Source of the DNA: an uncultured Gemella sp.
Lineage (GTDB): Bacteria > Bacillota > Bacilli > Staphylococcales > Gemellaceae
Assembly: GCA_938038035.1 (NCBI GenBank)
Contig: CALHQV010000340.1
Span: 1-10,824 of the forward strand
Direction: 5' to 3'
Length of the DNA: 10,824 nt
Shown here: positions 1-6,913 of the stretch, piece after piece
Position numbering within the stretch: position 1 is the first letter of the stretch
How the letters are laid out: each line of letters starts with the position of its first letter
Program-made: the position numbers and the translations under genes
Notes under the pieces: generated by a model
Seen by the model: only the letters and a program-made list of their open reading frames with translations
Told to the model about the DNA's origin: nothing
Database searches by the model: none

Positions 1-72
1 AATTTTTATGAAGGAAATTTAAAGAAAAACAAAACAGAAAGAAATTATCTAAAAAATCACCTAATTTATTAA
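1..72 (+). CDS. possible C-terminal tail of an upstream gene (partial)
   Basis: Frame 1 is open from the first base to a TAA at 70-72 and encodes 23 residues rich in Lys and Asn, ending NHLIY. The other two forward frames stop within the first 21 bases. The stop lies 32 bases before the next start, a spacing that would suit a cotranscribed upstream gene. The fragment is too short and too biased in composition to identify, and an open frame of this length can occur by chance. No terminator lies between it and the next gene. Confidence 0.3.
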   Translation, partial: NFYEGNLKKNKTERNYLKNHLIY

Positions 73-104
73 ATAGAAAATAAAAATAAAGAGGGAAACA
101 TTTT

Positions 105-467
105 ATGGCTAATACAGAGAATCAATTAATCTTGATAACAGATGTAGCAGTTGGAAAATTCCAAGAGATGTTATTTGATGCTGATAAAAGAGATAGTTAT
201 TTAAAAATTTCTATAGAGTTACAAGGTACTCAAATGCAATATGCAATTGATATCAAGGATGAATTAGAAGCAGGAGATAAAGTACTTAACTTTGGCGATT
301 TAAAAGTTATTGTTAATGAAGAAGACGAACTGCTGTTAAAAGGTCTTGAAATTGATTATGTTCAAGATGAATTTGGAAGTGAATTTACATTACACAATCC
401 AAATATGATTGAAATTTATGATGATGAAGATGGTGGCTGCTGTGGAAATGGCTGCTGCTGCGGATAA
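105..467 (+). CDS. HesB/IscA-fold protein with displaced C-terminal cysteine cluster
   Basis: The 120-residue product aligns by eye over most of its length with A-type iron-sulfur carrier proteins (IscA/HesB). Matching parts are an ITDxAxxKFQEML helix (11-23), the strand LKISIEL (33-39), a KVIVNEE strand (67-73), GLEIDYV (80-86) and the FTLHNPN segment (94-100). In IscA the cluster is held by a Cys in a GCSG loop and two in a C-terminal CGCG. Here the first loop reads GTQM (41-44) with no Cys, and the only cysteines are 112, 113, 117, 118 and 119, after an acidic linker. It may bind metal or a cluster in another way, or have left the carrier role. The start follows a GAGGG ribosome site at 91-95. 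The NADH dehydrogenase gene begins 37 bases downstream, and a HesB-like gene close to an NDH-2 gene is known in other Bacilli. Fold call fairly sure, function not. Confidence 0.78.
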   Translation: MANTENQLILITDVAVGKFQEMLFDADKRDSYLKISIELQGTQMQYAIDIKDELEAGDKVLNFGDLKVIVNEEDELLLKGLEIDYVQDEFGSEFTLHNPNMIEIYDDEDGGCCGNGCCCG

Positions 468-504
468 AAATACAAAATAACAGTTAAAAGGAGAAATCAA
501 TACT

Positions 505-1695
505 ATGAAAAACGTAGTAATTTTAGGTGCTGGATATGCAGGACTAACGACTTTAAAAGGATTAAAAAAAGCTGCTAAAGCTGGAGAGGTAAAAGTTACT
601 TTAGTAAATAAAAACTCTTATCACTATGATACAGTAAACTTACACGAAGTATCAGCAGGAAACATTGCATCAAGAGATATTTGTATCGATATTAAAGATT
701 TAGTATCTCCAGGTGTTGAATTTATTCAAGACGAAGTAATTAAAATTGATACAGAGAAAAAATTAGTCTTAACTAAAAAACATGAACTTGATTACGATGT
801 ATTAGTAGTTGGATTAGGTTTCCAACCTGAAACATTCGGAATTGAAGGCATGGCTGAAAATGCAATGCCAATCGCTGATATTAATGCTGCAGAAAAAATC
901 TCTGCTACATTAGAAGATAACTTCAGAAAATATGCTACAAGCGAAGAAAAAGATGTTAAAGACATTTCTGTAATCGTTGGTGGTACAGGTCTTGCTGGTA
1001 TGGAATTCTTAGGAGAATTAGTTCACCGTAAAAAAGAATTATGTTCTAAATATGGAATTGATGAAAAATTAGTTAAAATTTACGGATTAGATGCAGCGCC
1101 AACATTATTACCAATGTTCACTAAAGAGTATAGTGATTATGCAAGAAAATACCTAGAAGATAATGGTATTGAAATTATCTTAGGAGCTGGAATTAAAGGC
1201 GCTACTAAAGATAGCTTCACTATCGAAGTTGACGGGGAAAGAAAAGAATTATTTGCATCTACATTAGTATGGACTGCAGGTGTTCGTGGAAACAAACTTA
1301 TGGACGAAGCATTCCCAGAACTTTCTAAACGTGGACGTCTTGTAACTACACAACAATTAACAGTACCAGGCCTTGACGATGTTTATATCGTTGGAGACTG
1401 TGCAGCATTCATCGAAACTGGTCAAGAAAGACCATACCCAACAACAGCACAAATCGCTAACCAAATGGGTGCATACGTTGGAGCTAGAATCAGTGGAAAA
1501 CAAGTTGGTGACTTCAAATACATCAACCGTGGTGTAGTATGTTCATTAGGACACAAAGATGGTATTGCTGATGTTATGGGCGGTAAAAAAGCTAAAGGTT
1601 TTGCAGCAGCGAAACTTAAAAAAATCATCGAAGCTAAAGCAATTTACGAATTAACTGACTTCGTAATTGCACTTAAAAATCAACGTATTCTTTAA
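505..1695 (+). CDS. ndh: type II NADH:quinone oxidoreductase (NDH-2)
   Basis: This single-chain FAD enzyme oxidises NADH and reduces menaquinone at the inner face of the membrane without pumping protons. The 396 residues fit the family length. Visible motifs in order: the FAD-binding GAGYAG (8-13) and the VTLVNKNSYHYD segment (31-42) typical of Bacilli NDH-2; a second Rossmann motif GGTGLAG (159-165) for NADH; WTAGVRG (256-262); VGDCA (296-300), which contacts FAD; the quinone-site stretch AQIANQMG (315-322); and CSLGHKDG (346-353). The end (about 365-396) is basic and amphipathic, suiting a peripheral membrane anchor. In the S. aureus enzyme, as I recall it, the quinone stretch reads AQIAMQQG, so Met321 replaces a Gln here. 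AAAAGGAG at 486-493 sets the start. The gene shares a transcript with the IscA-like gene and ends at a strong terminator. No Rex-type operator was found upstream. Confidence 0.95.
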   Translation: MKNVVILGAGYAGLTTLKGLKKAAKAGEVKVTLVNKNSYHYDTVNLHEVSAGNIASRDICIDIKDLVSPGVEFIQDEVIKIDTEKKLVLTKKHELDYDVLVVGLGFQPETFGIEGMAENAMPIADINAAEKISATLEDNFRKYATSEEKDVKDISVIVGGTGLAGMEFLGELVHRKKELCSKYGIDEKLVKIYGLDAAPTLLPMFTKEYSDYARKYLEDNGIEIILGAGIKGATKDSFTIEVDGERKELFASTLVWTAGVRGNKLMDEAFPELSKRGRLVTTQQLTVPGLDDVYIVGDCAAFIETGQERPYPTTAQIANQMGAYVGARISGKQVGDFKYINRGVVCSLGHKDGIADVMGGKKAKGFAAAKLKKIIEAKAIYELTDFVIALKNQRIL

Positions 1696-1714
1696 GAATA
1701 GTATTAAGCAAATA

Positions 1715-1755
1715 AATAAAGAAGACTCTATAAACATGAGTCTTCTTTATTTTTT
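1715..1755 (+). terminator. strong rho-independent terminator after ndh
   Basis: A perfect 14-bp stem pairs 1715-1728 (AATAAAGAAGACTC) with 1738-1751, with a 9-base loop and a T run at 1749-1755. It begins 19 bases after the ndh stop. The A run at the left foot of the stem would also give a U tract on the opposite strand, so it could work in both directions. Confidence 0.92.
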
Positions 1756-1784
1756 GAGAGGTATTTTATGTGAATGTTAAATAT

Positions 1785-1815
1785 AACTCAATAAATTTGT
1801 TATTTATTGAGTTTT
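1785..1815. terminator. second perfect hairpin, possible backup terminator
   Basis: A perfect 12-bp inverted repeat pairs AACTCAATAAAT (1785-1796) with 1802-1813 around a TTGTT loop. It is followed on the + strand by only four T residues (1812-1815), and the stem is AT-rich. It sits 29 bases after the first terminator and just before the next promoter. It could be a backup terminator, a 3'-end stabiliser or a protein site; a terminator is the simplest reading. Confidence 0.5.
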
Positions 1816-1828
1816 CAGCCATGTTAGT

Positions 1829-1857
1829 TTGAAAAAAAGTAATAATTATGGTAAGAT
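1829..1857 (+). promoter_or_regulatory. sigma-A promoter with extended -10 for the nine-gene operon
   Basis: A -35 box TTGAAA (1829-1834) and a -10 box TAAGAT (1852-1857) are separated by exactly 17 bases. The bases before the -10 read TGG (1849-1851), giving an extended -10. Transcription would start near 1864, leaving a leader of roughly 40 bases. This is the only convincing promoter seen upstream of the genes from 1903 to 10775. Confidence 0.8.
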
Positions 1858-1902
1858 ATAGTGTAGAGAAAATTTAACCAAATAAAGTTATGGGGAAAAA
1901 TT

Positions 1903-3477
1903 ATGATTTATAAAATAGCAAATACAGCGGAAGAATATGAACAAATTTTCAAATTAAATTATGAAACATTTGTTGAAGAAATTCCTCAACATGAAAAAAA
2001 TGAAACAAAAAAATTAAAAGATAAGTTTCATGATAAAAATATATATATTATAGCGAAAAAGAAAAATGATGTAATTGGGATGATTTCATTATCTGATCAA
2101 AGACCATTTTCGTTAGATCTAAAACTAAATGATATTGATAAATTCTATAACGGTAGTTATAAAAAACCTGTAGAAATTAGATTACTTTCAATCAAGGAAC
2201 AATATAGAAAAACTAAAGTTTTCACAGAATTATTACAAAGAACATTTAATTATATAATTCAAAATGCATATGACATTGTTTTTATTTCAGGTACAACACG
2301 CCAAGAAAAATTATATAATCACATAGGATTTGTGAAATTCCATGAAAATGTAGGGACAAAAGAAGCAGAATATATGCCTATGTATCTTAAACTGGATAAT
2401 GGTAATAAAGTTATTGAAAGATTGGCGAAAGCACAAAGAATAAACTTCTTACCAGGTCCAGTTGATTTATCTGAAGATGTAATAGCAAAATTATCTAAGC
2501 AACTATACTCTCACAGAAGTAGTGAATTTGTTGCGTTGACTAAGGATACGTTATCGAAAATTGAAGGTATATTAGATGTCAAACAAGCAACGATATTACA
2601 TGGATCAGCTACACTAGCTAATGAAGCTATTATGGCTCAATTAAAGGGGAGAAATCTGATAAAAGGGTTAGTTTTAGCTAATGGCGAATTTGGTAACAGG
2701 CTAGTTCGTGAAACAAAGAGACATGGACTTGATATAGAGACTTATTCTGTAGGATTTGGAGAAAGCTTTGATCTTGATGTATTATCAGATAAAGTTAAAT
2801 CTGGAAACTATGATTTTGTTTATGTAGTTCACAATGAGACTAGTGTTGGAATATTAAATGATTTAGATGAAATTACTAGAATTGTTAAAGATAATAACTT
2901 AGTTTTAGCAGTTGATGCAGTTTCAGCAGTAGGAGCTATTAAATATAGCTATAAAGATGTTGATTATGTAGCTTGTTCATCTGGAAAGGCATTTTGTTCT
3001 GTAGCAGGTTTAGCAATAGTTGGTTCTAACTGTGAGTTAGTTCCTTTAGAAAACACACCATTATATCTAGATTTACACTATGCAAACAAACTTACATCTA
3101 TACCTTTCACTCAACCATCTATTTTAATGGAAGCTCTAAACACAGCATTAGATGCATTTAAAACTGATGAAAGATATGAAAAGGTACAAGAAAAATATAC
3201 ATATATGAAGGAAGGATTAAAGCAATTAAATCTTCCAATTATGAAATTTAAAGAAAAAGAAGTATCACCAGTAATAATTACTGTAGAACTTCCTGAAAAA
3301 ATATGTTCACTTAATGTGGGTTCTTCACTTGCAATAAATAATATTTTTATTCATTACAAGAGTTCATACTTACAAGAAAGAAACATTATACAGTTTTCAT
3401 TTATAAATATTAACACAACAAAAAATGAAATAGATTACACATTAAATATATTAAAAGAAATGATAGGAGATTATTAA
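1903..3477 (+). CDS. fusion of GNAT-like acyltransferase and class V PLP aminotransferase
   Basis: This 524-residue protein has two parts. Residues 1 to about 165 look like a GNAT-fold acyltransferase: a TAEEYEQIFKLNYETFVEE start (8-26), the IRLLSIKEQYR strand-turn (92-102) and a LYNHIGF motif (137-143). The CoA-binding glycine pattern (normally RGKGIG or similar) reads RKTKVF (102-107). With the YETFVEE segment this suggests a FeeM/LuxI-like relative, but weakly. Residues from about 178 resemble the alanine/serine-glyoxylate aminotransferase family: LPGP (183-186), SHRSSEF (203-209), the HGSAT phosphate loop (233-237), HNETSVG (310-316), VDAVSAVG (337-344) with Asp338 for the PLP ring, and SSGKAF (359-364) with Lys362 as the probable Schiff-base lysine. 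Family members more often have Q or H before that lysine. No signal peptide or membrane segment is visible, so it is probably cytosolic. It is the first gene of the operon and overlaps rpoY by one base. The substrate is unknown. Confidence 0.85.
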   Translation: MIYKIANTAEEYEQIFKLNYETFVEEIPQHEKNETKKLKDKFHDKNIYIIAKKKNDVIGMISLSDQRPFSLDLKLNDIDKFYNGSYKKPVEIRLLSIKEQYRKTKVFTELLQRTFNYIIQNAYDIVFISGTTRQEKLYNHIGFVKFHENVGTKEAEYMPMYLKLDNGNKVIERLAKAQRINFLPGPVDLSEDVIAKLSKQLYSHRSSEFVALTKDTLSKIEGILDVKQATILHGSATLANEAIMAQLKGRNLIKGLVLANGEFGNRLVRETKRHGLDIETYSVGFGESFDLDVLSDKVKSGNYDFVYVVHNETSVGILNDLDEITRIVKDNNLVLAVDAVSAVGAIKYSYKDVDYVACSSGKAFCSVAGLAIVGSNCELVPLENTPLYLDLHYANKLTSIPFTQPSILMEALNTALDAFKTDERYEKVQEKYTYMKEGLKQLNLPIMKFKEKEVSPVIITVELPEKICSLNVGSSLAINNIFIHYKSSYLQERNIIQFSFININTTKNEIDYTLNILKEMIGDY

Positions 3478-3695
3478 TGGCAGTATTTAAAGTATTTTAC
3501 CAAGAAAATTCAAAGGAAATTCCAGTAAGGGAGAACACTCAAGTATTATATGTTGAAGCTGATGGAGTACCAGCAGTTAGAAAGTATTTAGATGACAGAA
3601 ACTACAATGTTGAACTTGTTCAAGAATTAAGCGAAGCATACTTAGAGTTTGAAAAACAATCTGAAGACTTCAAAGTGGAGAAAGTTAATGGATAA
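3477..3695 (+). CDS. rpoY: RNA polymerase epsilon subunit
   Basis: RpoY is a small accessory subunit of Bacillota RNA polymerase, found bound to the core enzyme and implicated in phage defence or enzyme stability. The 72-residue length fits the family (about 70). The start MAVFKVFYQENSKEIPVREN (1-20) and the stretch YLEFEKQSEDFKV (55-67) match the family pattern. Its place directly before rnjA is the standard context in Bacilli. The start codon overlaps the preceding stop (TAATG), with AGGAGA at 3465-3470, so translation is probably coupled. It overlaps rnjA by 8 bases. Confidence 0.94.
   Translation: MAVFKVFYQENSKEIPVRENTQVLYVEADGVPAVRKYLDDRNYNVELVQELSEAYLEFEKQSEDFKVEKVNG
3677..3680 (+). 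promoter_or_regulatory. ribosome binding site deciding the rnjA start
   Basis: GGAG inside the end of rpoY lies 7 bases before the ATG at 3688. It supports that start over the in-frame ATG at 3649, in agreement with the family's usual N terminus. Confidence 0.7.
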
Positions 3696-5358
3696 GATCA
3701 TTAAAAAAAATGAAGTAGGTGTAGCTGCCATTGGTGGTCTAGGGGAAATTGGGAAAAACACCTATGCAATCCAATATCGAGATGAAATAGTTATTATCGA
3801 TGCTGGAGTTAAGTTTCCTGGAGATAATATTCTAGGAATTGACTATGTAATCCCAGATTACTCATATATTGAGAAAAATGTGGACAAAATTAAAGCATTA
3901 ATAATTACTCACGGTCACGAAGATCACATCGGTGGATTACCATTTTTACTAAGAAAAGTAAACTTACCAATCTATGGTGGTCCTTTAGCTATTGGTCTTA
4001 TAAGATCAAAACTAGAGGAACACAATTTATTGGCCAAAGCTGAGTTAAACGTGATAGATGAAGATACAGTGTTGAGCTTTAAATACCTTAAAGTTTCATT
4101 CCATAACACTACGCACTCTATTCCTGATTCATTTGGAGTAATTGTTAATACTCCGCAAGGAAATATTGTTCATACAGGGGACTTTAAATTTGATTTTACT
4201 CCTGTTGGTCAAGGAACTAACTTACATAAAATGGCCGCGATTGGTGAACAAGGTGTATTATGTTTACTATCTGACTCAACAAACTCAGAAAGAACAGAGT
4301 TTACACAAAGTGAAAAAGAAGTAGGGAAAACTATCTCTAATATACTTCGTAAAGAAAAACATAGAGTTATATTCGCTACATTTGCTTCGAACGTATATCG
4401 TGTTAAACAAGTAGTAGAGGCATGTATTGAACATGGAAGAAAGATTGTGGTATTTGGTCGTTCTATGGAGAAAGCTATTAAAATTGGAACGGAATTAGGT
4501 TATATTAAAGCGCCTAAAGAAACGTTTGTTAATAGTAAATATCTAAACCAAGTAGATCCTAATAAATTACTTATTTTATGTACAGGGACTCAAGGTGAGG
4601 AACTTGCAGCATTAAGTAGGATTGCAAATGGAACGCATAAGAAGATTACAATAATGCCGACTGATACTGTAATTTTTGCAAGTTCAGCTATTCCAGGAAA
4701 CACATTGTCTATTAATAAGAATATTGATTTATTATCAAAACTTGGTGCTAATGTCATTACATCAAGTGTAAATAATGTTCATACATCAGGACATGGTTCG
4801 AAAGAAGAACAAAAACTAATGTTTAGACTTATTAAACCTAAGTATTTCATGCCAATTCATGGTGAGTATAGAATGCAAGTTATTCATGCTCAAACAGCAG
4901 CTGAGTGTGATATTCCATTAGAAAATTCATTTATTATGGAAAATGGTGAAGTGCTAGCCTTAACTAGTGATAGTGCTAGAATTGCTGGTAAATTTGATGC
5001 ATCTGATGTATATGTTGATGGATTAGGAATTGGTGATATTGGTAGTGTTGTAATTAAAGATAGAAAAGAACTTTCTGAAGAAGGTGTTATCGTAGTTTCA
5101 ATTGCAATTGATTTCAAAAATAAAAAACTAATGAATAATCCAGATGTAATTAGTCGTGGGTTCGTAAATGTAAATGAATCTACTGAACTATTTGCACAGT
5201 CTAAAGTAATAATTAAAGATGCTGTACTATCAGCATTAGAAAATGAAGAATGCGGTGTTTACCAAATAAGGCTGCAAATTTTAGAAGCTCTAGGAGAATT
5301 TTTAGAAAGTGAAATAGGAAGAAAACCTGTTATATTACCTACAATATTGGAGGTGTAA
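3688..5358 (+). CDS. rnjA: ribonuclease J1
   Basis: RNase J1 is a metallo-beta-lactamase/beta-CASP ribonuclease with endo- and 5'-3' exonuclease activity, central to mRNA turnover and rRNA maturation in Bacillota. With the start at 3688 it has 556 residues, against 555 recalled for B. subtilis RnjA. Visible motifs: GGLGEIGKN (16-24); the zinc motif HGHEDH (75-80); TTHSIPD (141-147); HTGDFKFDF (162-170); LLSDSTNSE (193-201) entering the beta-CASP domain; VFGRSM (255-260); TSGHG (366-370); HGEYRMQ (391-397); and the C-terminal domain ending ILPTILEV. All main metal ligands are present. An in-frame ATG at 3649 would add 13 residues from inside rpoY that the family lacks. The ATG at 3688 overlaps rpoY by 8 bases and has GGAG at 3677-3680, so it is preferred. 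RnjA over RnjB is supported by the close match and the rpoY linkage. Confidence 0.96.
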   Translation: MDKIIKKNEVGVAAIGGLGEIGKNTYAIQYRDEIVIIDAGVKFPGDNILGIDYVIPDYSYIEKNVDKIKALIITHGHEDHIGGLPFLLRKVNLPIYGGPLAIGLIRSKLEEHNLLAKAELNVIDEDTVLSFKYLKVSFHNTTHSIPDSFGVIVNTPQGNIVHTGDFKFDFTPVGQGTNLHKMAAIGEQGVLCLLSDSTNSERTEFTQSEKEVGKTISNILRKEKHRVIFATFASNVYRVKQVVEACIEHGRKIVVFGRSMEKAIKIGTELGYIKAPKETFVNSKYLNQVDPNKLLILCTGTQGEELAALSRIANGTHKKITIMPTDTVIFASSAIPGNTLSINKNIDLLSKLGANVITSSVNNVHTSGHGSKEEQKLMFRLIKPKYFMPIHGEYRMQVIHAQTAAECDIPLENSFIMENGEVLALTSDSARIAGKFDASDVYVDGLGIGDIGSVVIKDRKELSEEGVIVVSIAIDFKNKKLMNNPDVISRGFVNVNESTELFAQSKVIIKDAVLSALENEECGVYQIRLQILEALGEFLESEIGRKPVILPTILEV

Positions 5359-5360
5359 AT

Positions 5361-6029
5361 ATGAAATACAGAAGTGTATTTGATATTATAGGGCCTGTAA
5401 TGGTAGGTCCATCAAGTTCACATACAGCTGGTGCTGTACGTATTGGTTTATTTACAAGATATATCTTTGGGGAACAACCAGAAAATGTAAAAATTACATT
5501 ATATGGTTCATTTAAAGAAACGTATAAAGGGCACGGTACTGATATAGCATTAATAGGTGGATTATTAGGTTATAACACATCTGATAAACGTATAAGAACT
5601 AGTATGGAAGATGCGAAATTAGCTGGAATGGAGTTTGAATTCATAGAAAGTGGAATTGAACACATTCATCCTAATACAGCGAAAATAGAAGTTGAAGCAG
5701 GTAGACATAGTCTAGATCTTATTGGAAAGTCAATAGGCGGTGGGAAAATGGTAATATTTGAACTTCTAGGTTTCGATGTAAATTTATCAGGAGATTTTCC
5801 TAGTTACTTCATTTTTTATAAATTTAAAGATGATGCTAAAAAAGATCTTTCAATGCATGTTGAAGAAATATTCGGTGATTTAAAAGTAAGAGAGATGTAT
5901 TCTAGCTCTATTTTAGAGGGGATAAACTTATTAGTAGTAGAATCACAAAAAGAATTAACTGAAGATAAGATTAAGAAATTAACTGAACTAGATTATATTA
6001 ATGAAGTAAAATTTGCAGATAGATTGTAG
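5361..6029 (+). CDS. sdaAB: L-serine dehydratase, iron-sulfur type, beta subunit
   Basis: This is one half of the two-subunit iron-sulfur L-serine dehydratase, which turns L-serine into pyruvate and ammonia. The 222 residues show the family start FDIIGPVMVGPSSSHTAG (7-24), KGHGTD (56-61), HPNTA (103-107) and SIGGG (124-128). About 148-222 forms an ACT domain (FIFYKF, then HVEEIFGDL and INLLVVESQK), which binds serine or another amino acid as a regulator in this family. GGAGGTG at 5349-5355 lies across the rnjA stop, and the gap to rnjA is 2 bases. It is made together with the alpha subunit encoded 11 bases downstream. Confidence 0.95.
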   Translation: MKYRSVFDIIGPVMVGPSSSHTAGAVRIGLFTRYIFGEQPENVKITLYGSFKETYKGHGTDIALIGGLLGYNTSDKRIRTSMEDAKLAGMEFEFIESGIEHIHPNTAKIEVEAGRHSLDLIGKSIGGGKMVIFELLGFDVNLSGDFPSYFIFYKFKDDAKKDLSMHVEEIFGDLKVREMYSSSILEGINLLVVESQKELTEDKIKKLTELDYINEVKFADRL

Positions 6030-6040
6030 AGGAAACCAGA

Positions 6041-6913
6041 ATGTTTACTAGTTTAGCAGAAATAGTTGAAAAATCAAAAATTGAAAATAAACCAGTTTCT
6101 GAATTAATGATAGAACAAGAAATTGAAGTGAATGGTGTTACACGTTCTGCAGTTGAAAAACTAATGAGAAGAAACTTAAATGTAATGATGCAAGCTGTTG
6201 AAGAAGGTTTGGCTGGTGTGAGTTCAAAAACAGGACTTACTGGAGGAGATGCCAAGAAGCTTCAAGAATATATAAATAGCGGTAAATCAATTACAGGTAG
6301 TGATTTTTTAAATGGAGTTGCAGCAGCAATTGCAACTAATGAGGTAAATGCATCGTTAGGTTTAATTTGTGCAACTCCAACTGCTGGTTCGGCTGGAGTT
6401 CTTCCAGGTTGTATACACGCACTTAAACAAAAATTCGATATTGATGAAGAAACGCAATTAAAAATGTTATTTACAGCCGGAGCTTTCGGTTTTGTAGTAG
6501 CGAATAATGCTTCTTGTTCTGGTGCAGAAGGTGGTTGTCAAGCAGAAATAGGTTCTGCAAGTGCAATGGCTGCAGCAGCTATTGTTGAAGCGATGGGCGG
6601 AGATGCTGAGATGAGTGCTCATGCATTTGCTATAGCATTAAAAAATATGCTTGGTCTTGTATGTGATCCTGTAGCGGGGTTAGTGGAAGTACCCTGTGTG
6701 AAAAGAAATGCAGCTGGAGCTTCAACAGCACTTATGGCTGCTGACTTAGCATTGGCAGGTATAAAAAGTAGAATCCCTGCCGATGAAGTACTAGAAGCGA
6801 TGTATAAAATAGGATTAGAAATGTCCACGACATTAAAAGAGACTGCTAGAGGCGGTCTTGCAATCACAAAAACTGGAGAAAAATATAGGAGTTTATTATT
6901 CGGTAATGATTAA
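6041..6913 (+). CDS. sdaAA: L-serine dehydratase, iron-sulfur type, alpha subunit
   Basis: The alpha subunit carries the catalytic iron-sulfur cluster of the oxygen-sensitive serine dehydratase. The 290 residues fit the family. The signature SCSGAEGGCQAEIG (158-171) and CDPVAGLVEVPC (208-219) supply Cys159, Cys166, Cys208 and Cys219, among which the cluster ligands are expected; Cys110 and Cys124 lie upstream. SAGVLPG (117-123) is also conserved. The start has AGAGGA at 6028-6033, overlapping the sdaAB stop. With sdaAB it allows serine to be used as a pyruvate source. The gene overlaps recG by 8 bases. No missing residue was noticed. Confidence 0.95.
   Translation: MFTSLAEIVEKSKIENKPVSELMIEQEIEVNGVTRSAVEKLMRRNLNVMMQAVEEGLAGVSSKTGLTGGDAKKLQEYINSGKSITGSDFLNGVAAAIATNEVNASLGLICATPTAGSAGVLPGCIHALKQKFDIDEETQLKMLFTAGAFGFVVANNASCSGAEGGCQAEIGSASAMAAAAIVEAMGGDAEMSAHAFAIALKNMLGLVCDPVAGLVEVPCVKRNAAGASTALMAADLALAGIKSRIPADEVLEAMYKIGLEMSTTLKETARGGLAITKTGEKYRSLLFGND

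Noticed and set aside
73..104. Possible promoter for the IscA-like gene in the A-rich leader
   Set aside because: There are A-rich -10-like strings but no -35 partner at proper spacing; the promoter is probably upstream of the window.
1821..1840. TTTGA half-site near the operon promoter resembling a FabT-type operator
   Set aside because: Only one half is present with no matching second half, and the bases are explained by the -35 box TTGAAA.
1696..1902. Small gene, small RNA or riboswitch in the largest intergenic gap
   Set aside because: The gap is explained by two hairpins and a promoter; no open frame with a ribosome site and no known riboswitch core was seen, and the leader after the promoter is only about 40 bases.
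3649..3687. 13-residue N-terminal extension of RNase J1 from an earlier ATG
   Set aside because: It lies inside rpoY, lacks a ribosome site, and does not match the usual N terminus of the family.
4142..4324. 60-residue open frame in another forward frame inside rnjA
   Set aside because: It lies fully inside the conserved RNase J1 coding sequence and shows no independent signal.
6858..6905. 16-residue N-terminal extension of RecG from an earlier ATG
   Set aside because: It lies inside sdaAA and is unrelated to the usual RecG start; the ATG at 6906 gives the family N terminus.
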